From Ichthyophis bannanicus (lineage: Eukaryota > Chordata > Amphibia > Gymnophiona > Ichthyophiidae), in NCBI GenBank assembly GCA_033557465.1, contig CM066037.1, positions 515,212,686 through 515,276,685 of the forward strand: a stretch of DNA of 64,000 nt, written 5' to 3'. The notes under the pieces were generated by a model, which searched no databases, was not told the origin of the DNA, and was given only the letters and a program-made list of their open reading frames with translations. The position numbers and the translations under genes are program-made. Of the stretch, positions 57,176 through 64,000 are shown one piece after another (position 1 is the first letter of the stretch; each line of letters starts with the position of its first letter).

Positions 57176-58489
57176 GTAAAACTACTTCATAAAATGCCCA
57201 CTGTCTGCACCACCTGCGGGACACACAGGCCCTTAAGACAGGATGCTAAAATCATATTCAGCTGCTGGCTAGGATTTACCCATTTTGCAACTCAGTTCTT
57301 TCGTTTGTGGATACACATGAAAATGATAAGCACATAGGTTGCAGAAATAGAAAATTCCACCTGAATTCTGATCGATAAAATAACAATGATCGTTTCCTTT
57401 AACTCACATGGCACAGGTAGAGAACATATAGCAGATACAGGGGTGTATTAGCTTTTACTACCCCCCCCCTCCATACACACACACACCATTGCCCCTTCCA
57501 TGTTCTCAAGTTATAGAAGAAAAACTAAGCACAATGTATCTTTTAATTCTGAAACCCGATAAGCGCTAATCCTTTCTGAGCTGTTAAGAATCTTAGAACT
57601 ACAATGCTTAATTGTTCCAGGCTGATTAAAAAAGTTCTTCCTGAACCACTTGAATTCCTTCTCTCAGATACATTCCCTTGACACCCAAAGACTTCTGCAT
57701 TGTTCAAAATCAATTTATTTACAAGTAGAGCACAGAAAGCATATTCAGAACTTTTGCAGAGCAGCAAATAGAAGATTGCTTAAATGTGCCCCTATAGGCC
57801 ATCTTTCTATTTTTGATGGCTTGTGCTTCTGTTACAGTAGTTGTCTTGAAAGCTTATCTATTACCTCCTCTGTGGATTACTCTTATGCTCTGTTCCAATA
57901 GCCCTGCCTGCAAAGATTTTAGCTTTCAGTACTAGCAAAGACTTGTGGCAGAAATTTAGCATTTAATATTCTTATAAATTGCACGTACCAAAAAGAACAG
58001 ACATATACAGGTTCCAATCAGGCCCCCACATCTACTGTATATTGCATAAAAGTAAACACCTTGGGGCTAATTTTATAAATCATATCCCACGTGTAATGCA
58101 TGTTTTACACATAGAAAATGATCTTACAAAACTGCACACTGACAAACAGCATTTACATTTATAGAACCAGTGAATAGGAGCTCCTGGGGGTATAGTTAGG
58201 ACAGAGCTGCAGAAAGATTTGAGGGTGGTAAACACCATCAAGATGGACCAAATAGCTTGAATATATGGCAAAATATTTAATTTGAGTTTCAAGAACATTA
58301 ATCTGAGTCTAAAAGTCATTTACAACTGGCTGAACTCTCATCAACACATCAAAGTCAGGGGCAATTTCTCCAAATGGTTCTCACTTTCCTCTTGTAGCTT
58401 GTGTAGAACTCCTCATTAAGGATGTAATAACAATTCCTACAGATAGGACCTCTAGAAACAAATACAAACAGTATTTGCGAGGAAGTGAG
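57176..58489. other. NAV3 intron, no gene seen
   Basis: AT-rich intron with a poly-C and CA run near 57458-57490 and a MITE-like segment near 58054-58150. A 58330-58430 stretch resembles decayed LINE RT but cannot be assigned. Confidence 0.4.
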
Positions 58490-59666
58490 GCAGAACTTGA
58501 ATGATTTTCAGAAGACTATTTGTGAGGAGCTTGCAAAACTAAAAGTGGACCAATGGAATTAATCTGAGAGTATTAAAAGAACTTAGGGAAGTACTGGCAG
58601 CTTCTCTGACTGACCTTTTCAATGCTTCTGCTGAGTCGGGAGTGATCTCTGAGGACAGGAGATAGGTAAATGTGGTTCCTGTCCACAAAAGCAGAAGGAA
58701 GGAAGAGGTTGGTAACTACCTATCGATTAGTCTTACCTCTGTGATGAGTAAATTAATGGAAATGCTGCCAAAGCAGAGGATGGTGTGGTTTCTGGAATCC
58801 GAGACAGCACGGCTTTACTACGGGTGGTTCTTGTCAGACAAATATGATAGATTTCTTTGAATGGATGACCAGAGAATTGGATCGGGGGAGAGTGCTAGAT
58901 GTGGTATACTTAGATTTTACCAAGGCCTTTGAGACTGTTCCACATCAGTAACTTATAAATAAACTGAGTGCCCTTGGGAGGAATCCTACAGTGAATTAGT
59001 GGGTAAGAAACTGGTTAAGTAGGAAGCATCGAGGGTAGTAAATGAAGTTCTCTCTGTGGATAGGGGCATTACCAGTGGAATACCTCAAGGATCGGTCCTT
59101 GGTTCTGTTCTTTTTAACATTTTCTAAGTGATACTGCAGAAGGTCTGTCAGGAAAGGTATGCCTCTTTACGCATGATACCAACATTTGCAACAGGGTAGA
59201 CACCTGAAACGTATGAATGGTATGAGGTGGGATCTAGTGAAGCTTGAAGAATGGTCAAGAATTTGGCAGCTAAGATTTAATCCTAAAAAATGCAAGGGCT
59301 GCAAAATCCATGGGAGCAATGCAGTACAGGGAGCGAAATACTTCAGTGCACGAAAGAGCAGGGCCTGAGGGTGATCATATCAGATGATCTTAAAGTGGCC
59401 AAACAGGTAAAGCATAGTTACTCACCTGTAACTACTGATCTCCAGGAACAGCAGGAATTTAGTCTTCACATATGGGGATGTCAGTACCGACAAAGCCCAT
59501 GCGGAAACATTCCCCAGTATCCAATAGGAAAGCTTTTGGGAGCATCCCACTGCACCTGTGTAGCTGCCTTCCCGCCTTTCCAACTCTCCCTCCTCAGTTG
59601 AGTTTGTAGCCGAGATAAAAGGAGAGGAAAGAGAATACCTACAACTCGTAGGGGAGGAAGGTGGGT

Positions 59667-59765
59667 TGTGAAGACTAAATTCCTGCTGTTCCTGGAGATC
59701 AACTTTTACAGATGAGTAATTAGGCAATCTCCAGGAACAAGCAGGAATGTAGTCTTCACATATGG
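59667..59765. repeat. DIRS copy 3 internal complementary region
   Basis: Resembles the joined complement of the ends (AGATCAACTTTTACAGATGAG then CAATCTCCAGGAACAAGCAGG), more diverged than in copy 2. Confidence 0.7.
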
Positions 59766-59841
59766 GACTCCCTTGCTTGAAGATGCCAGAGAAATTACTT
59801 CAGAACCGGTAGTGATTTGCCTCAGGGTAGGTTTAAAGAGA

Positions 59842-61489
59842 TTATGGATCCCCCATGGATGTCTGGCATTGAATTCCGGGATGGAGAGTAGGAGTTGCTC
59901 TAAGTCTGAAAGAGATGCTGGAGAACAGCCTGGCCAAACATGGCATCCCAGTGGGAGTCCTTGTCCAGACAGTAGTGAGCAGCAAAGGTATGGACCGAAA
60001 ACCAAGTTGCTGCTTTGCAGATTTCATCAATGACCGCAGAGCATAGATTTGCCATCGAGGTAGCCATGACATGAACATTATGGGTAGTGACATGAACCTC
60101 GAGGGAGAGTCCTGCCACATCATAAGCAAAAGTGATACAATCTGCTATTCACTTGGAGAGAGTATGCTTGGATACTGGGAACCCCAGGTGACTAGGGTCA
60201 AAGGAGATGAACAATTGAGAAACCTTTTGGTGTTCTCGAGTCTTCTGAAGATAAAATGCTAGAGCACATTTACAGTCAAGAGTGTGGAGGGTTGTCTCTG
60301 CCTTAGATGAATATGGTTTAGGGAAAAACACAGGAAAGTAAACTGACTGATTCAGATGAAAAGGCGAGACTACCTTCGGCATGAAGTGAGGATGAGTCCT
60401 AAGGACTACCTTATCATGGTGGAACCATGTATAATATTGGTTGGCCACCAAAGGCTGAAGCTCACTAATGCGTCTTGCTGAAGTGAGGGCAATGAGGAAG
60501 ATGACCTTCCATGTTAGAAACTTAAGCGGGGAAGTGGCTAAAGGTTCAAAGGATGGTTTGAGAAGTTGCCCTAGAACAACATTAAAGTCCCATGCCATTG
60601 GCAGTGGTCTAATGGGAGGCTTGGTTAGTAAAAGACCTCTCATTAAGCGTGATACAAGTTACCGTGAGGAGATGGGCTGCCCATCTAAGGGAATGTGAGA
60701 GGCCGCGATTGCACTTAGGTGCACTCTTACCAAATTGGCCTTGAGACCAGATGAGGAAAGGTGGAGGAGATACTGGAGAAATGCCTCCACCACAGCCAAG
60801 AAGGGATTAAGATCCTTCTGGGAACACCAGAGAGGAAACCTACGCCACTTGAAGGTGCAGAATCATCTGGTGGATGGCTTTCTAGCAGCTAAGAGGATGT
60901 CCTTAACTTCCTGAGTAACGTTAAGTTTCTGAAAGGCTATGCCTTCAGCAGCCATGCTCTGAGATGGAGAGACTGTGGATTGGAATGGAGCAGTGTCCCC
61001 TCCTTCTGAAAGAGTAGATCTGGAGCAGATCTGAGATCTATAGGTTGAGTCTGAGACAGACGTAGCAGGAGAGAGTACCACGGTTGACATGGCCAGCATG
61101 GGGCTATGAGTATCATGAAGCCCCTGTCTGCCTAGAGCTTGAAAAGGGTCTTGGGAATTAGAGGAATGGGAGGGAAAGCATAAAAAAAGCCATGTCCCAA
61201 GTGGAGGTGAAAAGCATCCACCTGCTGGCTGTCCAACGTAGGAGTTCTGGTGCAGAAGCGAGGGAGTTTGGCATTCTGAGGAGTGACAAAGAGGTCTAAC
61301 AGGAGTCCCCTGGGTTTGAAAGATGTAGGATACTGTATCTCCATGGAGAGACCATTCATGGGGAAGAAGGATCCAACTCAATTTGTCTGCTAAGACATTT
61401 TGTTTGCCTGGAAGATACACTGCTTGGAGGTGGATGTGATGAGCTATGGCAAAGGACCAGAACATAGAGCCTCCTTGCAGAGGGACCAA
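59842..61489 (-). pseudogene. DIRS copy 3 tyrosine recombinase (fragmented)
   Basis: Pieces across several frames include KDILLAARKPSTR, TSARRISELQPL (first catalytic Arg), THNVHVMATSM and AHYCLDK. The second Arg of the H-x-x-R pair is replaced by His (HNVH), while the catalytic Tyr is kept. The LRTHPHFMPKVVSPFHLNQS segment shows the sequence into which CR1 inserted in copy 2. Inactive. Confidence 0.8.
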
Positions 61490-61537
61490 GAACCTGTTCC
61501 ACCCTGCTTGTTCACATAGAACATGGCCACTTGGTTG

Positions 61538-62255
61538 TCAGTTTAGACTAGGACTCTGTGGTAATGTAGGTGTTCCTGAAACACCTTGAGAGCATTGAAG
61601 ATGACTTGGAGCTCCAGTAAATTTATCTGGAGTTGTGACTCTTGCTGTGACCAGAGGCCCTGAGTGGAGTTGAGGTCCTAGATGGGCTCCCCAGCTCAGT
61701 TTGGATGCATCCATCATCAGGATACATTGATGTGGAGGCATCTGAAAAAGTGACCCTACAAGGAGATTTTCTGGGGAACACCAACACTGGAGTGATGTGA
61801 CCAGAGGGATAGAGATTAGTATCTTGTCCCCCAAGTCAACCTGAGGCTTGAGTCCACTGGGAGGCCAGAGTATATTGGGCTATGCGCATGTGCAGATGTG
61901 CATAGGGAACAACGTGCACTGTTGAGGCCATATGACCCAGAAGTTGTAGCATTTCTCAGGCAGTGAGATAGTCCTTGAGACATGCCTGAGAAAGCAACTG
62001 ATTGAGACGAGTGCAGTGGAGTTGGGGCAGAAATGCCCTCGACTGCTGAGTGTTTAAGAGGGCCCCTATGAACTCCAAAGTCAAAGAGGGGACGAGTTGG
62101 AACTTTGGAAGATTTATGACAAATCCCAACAGTTGTAACACCTGTATGGTGCGTGAGAGGGACAGACTGGCCTCTTGAAAGGTGCTTGCCCTTATGAGCC
62201 AGTCATCTAAGTAAGAGAAGACAAATATCTCTAGAAATGCGGCTACGACCGCCAT
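61538..62255 (-). pseudogene. DIRS copy 3 RT and RNase H fragment
   Basis: The right-hand piece (62255 downwards) contains MAVVAAF, YLDDWLIRASTF and LEFIGALLNTQQSRAFLPQ, matching the RT palm and thumb of copy 2. The next piece (61834-61538) holds MDASKLSWGAHLG, typical of RNase H. The N-terminal RT is missing because of truncation near 62270. Confidence 0.8.
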
Positions 62256-62284
62256 GCACTTTGTGAAGACTCTATGGGTTTCCT

Positions 62285-62456
62285 GTAAATACTACACGAG
62301 TTTGTAAGTAGTTACATTGGATTTGGGATTATTTGCATATTACCTGTTTACCTCACATGTTTGCTGTTCATTGTTAGATGTGGCTGTTCTTGTTCTATGT
62401 AAACCGCTTTGAGTACAGATATGGTGGCATATAAAATCACATACATGAATAAATAG
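62285..62456 (+). mobile_element. L2-like 3' tail
   Basis: TTCTATGTAAACCGCTTTGAG, GGTGGCATATAAAATC, ATGAATAAATAG at the end. It abuts the truncated DIRS and precedes the resumed CR1. Confidence 0.65.
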
Positions 62457-62765
62457 CATTGAGACATAAATGCACAGGAGGTGTCCTCTTCCAATTGAAA
62501 GAAAGCTTAGGAATGAGATGAACCTGAAAGACTCAGGAATAATCTGAGGAAATATTTCTTTTCAGTAAGGGTGGTAGATACGTGGAACAGCCTTTTAGTG
62601 GAGGTGGTGAAGATGAGAATTCTATCTGAATTCAAAAATTCATAGGACAAATACAGAGGATCTCTGAGGAAGATGAACAGATTGAAGAATGTAATAGTTT
62701 TTGTGGATGGTAGACTGGATAGACCTTATGGTTTTTGTTTACCATCGTTTTCTATGTTTCTATGA

Positions 62766-64000
62766 TGAAATATGGCATGTTGGAATTGTGGAGCTGTTGA
62801 TTCGGATATGTTCCGTCTGAATTTTGAAATAATGAATGAAGGTGGACATAGATGAATCTTGTTAAATATTTATGATTATGAAGATATAAATTATCTTTTG
62901 CTAAATATTTATTTATTAAGGAGAGGATACTGATGAAATGTTGCTAAGCATTTGTTTATGATGAGATGATAATTATATTAGGGGCCATTTTAAATGTGGC
63001 TGCTGCTCAGTTTGTGACCACACCTTAGTCTGCAAGAATAGTTTTATTCTTCTAAAGAGTGCGCTGATAGCACTTGATTGGGTGGCAAAATTAGCACAGA
63101 GGACAGTACTAACATCCATCCCTTGCTGTTGGCATTGTGCAATATGACATAGGGGTGCACATAATGTCTCCTAATGAACTGGTGTTAAGTGTATCTATGC
63201 TAACAGCAATACTTACAGTTAGCATACGCCCATAATGGCCACAATAACTGCAATTCTCAGCTACCACCAACGTTTTGCCCCTATCTCGCCCAATCACACG
63301 CTAACTGGTTTGTGTAGGATTTTTAGCGAGAAGCAAATCTCACACTTACAGTTAGCATGGTTTTAGTAAACATGTTTCATTGTGTGAAGGACTGATGAAA
63401 TGAACGGTATCTTACTAGTCATAACAGACTCACTTGATTTTTTTTTATTTTTGATGGCCCATTCTACAACTATATTCTAAGTATTATCACAGCGATAGAG
63501 AGTTTTTACTTTTCATGCCTTTATAAAATAGGCAAAAGGGTGGCTATTTTGGAACTTTTAGGAGCCCTATTATGAAATTACTCTGTATGCACACAATTGT
63601 GTAAGAGCCAGCTAACCTCTTAAACCGCTGTTCTACACACACGTCCCTTATAAAATTACTTCCCCCAGATGAGTGATTTTAAATTGTGCCTTTTACACAA
63701 ATATTCTAAAGAAGCTATCTGAATTGTTTCCAAAGTCTGTGCAATAAAAGTATCCATGCACTGTGCACTGCACTTGCTATTGGTGCCACCGGTAGAGTAT
63801 GAAATCACACGTGGCATTTACTTCCACCAACCTATACATGCCCACAGGAATACTTCTCTTAATGGGGCACCGAGTACATGGATGACACACCCTATTCAAA
63901 CCTTTTGCACCATTTAAGTGGAGGGAAATTTTAGTCAGGCCAATGTACTCAAGTAAATACCTATTTAGCCCAAATGTCTTTAAAAGGTTCTCTCCCTATC
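62766..64000. other. NAV3 intron to window end; repeat-like pieces only
   Basis: A partial GTTTACTAA TIR end (GGTTTTAGTAAACATG) at about 63358-63380 and a MITE-like segment near 63520-63670 were seen. No exon or coding frame was found to the window end. Confidence 0.4.

Larger units (their letters stand above)
59413..62270 (-). mobile_element. DIRS-type retrotransposon, copy 3 (truncated)
   Basis: The left inverted end (AGTTACTCACCTGTAAC) and internal complementary region (59667-59765) are present. The tyrosine recombinase (61489-59842) and part of RNase H and RT (62255-61538) follow on the minus strand. The right half, including the rest of RT, gag and right terminal repeat, is missing after about 62270. 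Sits inside a CR1 copy. Confidence 0.85.
58490..62765 (+). mobile_element. CR1 LINE split by DIRS copy 3 and an L2 tail
   Basis: The RT part at 58490-59412 is degraded: VVPVHKSRRKEEVGNY near 58670, a KAFETVPH-like stretch near 58920, and GIPQGSVLGSVLFN near 59085. It stops in VAKQV (59412), where the DIRS begins. The 3' part resumes at about 62457 and ends with TTCTATGTTTCTATG at 62765. Many stops; an old copy. Confidence 0.75.

Overview
This window is vertebrate genomic DNA with no bacterial or organellar features. It is the 3' part of one host gene, neuron navigator 3 (NAV3), on the minus strand, with introns packed with transposable elements. Seven consecutive coding exons are visible, including a 27-nt microexon. 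Read 5' to 3' on the minus strand they are 55372-55398, 54875-54996, 46189-46361, 19185-19338, 16169-16343, 10402-10499 and 9608-9703. All have consistent splice phases and GT donors, and six of the seven acceptors are clean AG sites after a pyrimidine tract. They encode the Ser-rich and basic linker, the coiled coil, and the start of the C-terminal region. The AAA+ P-loop exons lie beyond the left edge.

Abundant DIRS, CR1 and L2 retroelements in large introns point to an amphibian, and I favour a caecilian. That is an inference from repeat content, not proof.

Layout: 1-5470 is an old CR1 copy split by a 4-kb DIRS element that lacks RT/RNase H. 6348-7790 is a CR1 copy carrying a SINE. 9608-10499 holds two NAV3 exons. 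12060-14310 is a dispersed repeat that contains a 17-unit, 84-bp tandem array. 16169-19338 holds two NAV3 exons. 20870-28050 is a stack of CR1, L2, MITE-like and A/C-rich satellite sequence, including a nearly intact L2. 29476-32820 is an unrecognised element with inverted ends that looks DIRS-like. 32825-45309 is a large TIR element holding a full-length DIRS (33888-41374), which itself holds a CR1, plus L2 and CR1 fragments. 46189-46361 is a NAV3 exon. 50564-54365 is a second, uninterrupted 3.8-kb copy of the large TIR element in inverted orientation. 54875-55398 holds two NAV3 exons. 58490-62765 is a CR1 copy split by a truncated third DIRS and an L2 tail.

The most interesting material is the large non-coding TIR element (termini GGGGYATGTTTACTAA), with two long copies plus short MITE-like relatives. 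I do not recognise it. It carries tRNA-like modules on both strands, a perfect 32-bp palindrome in one copy, and a palindromic AAGGCACC tract in the other. The three DIRS copies also show inverted termini and an internal complementary region that matches the joined ends, and each copy is broken differently.
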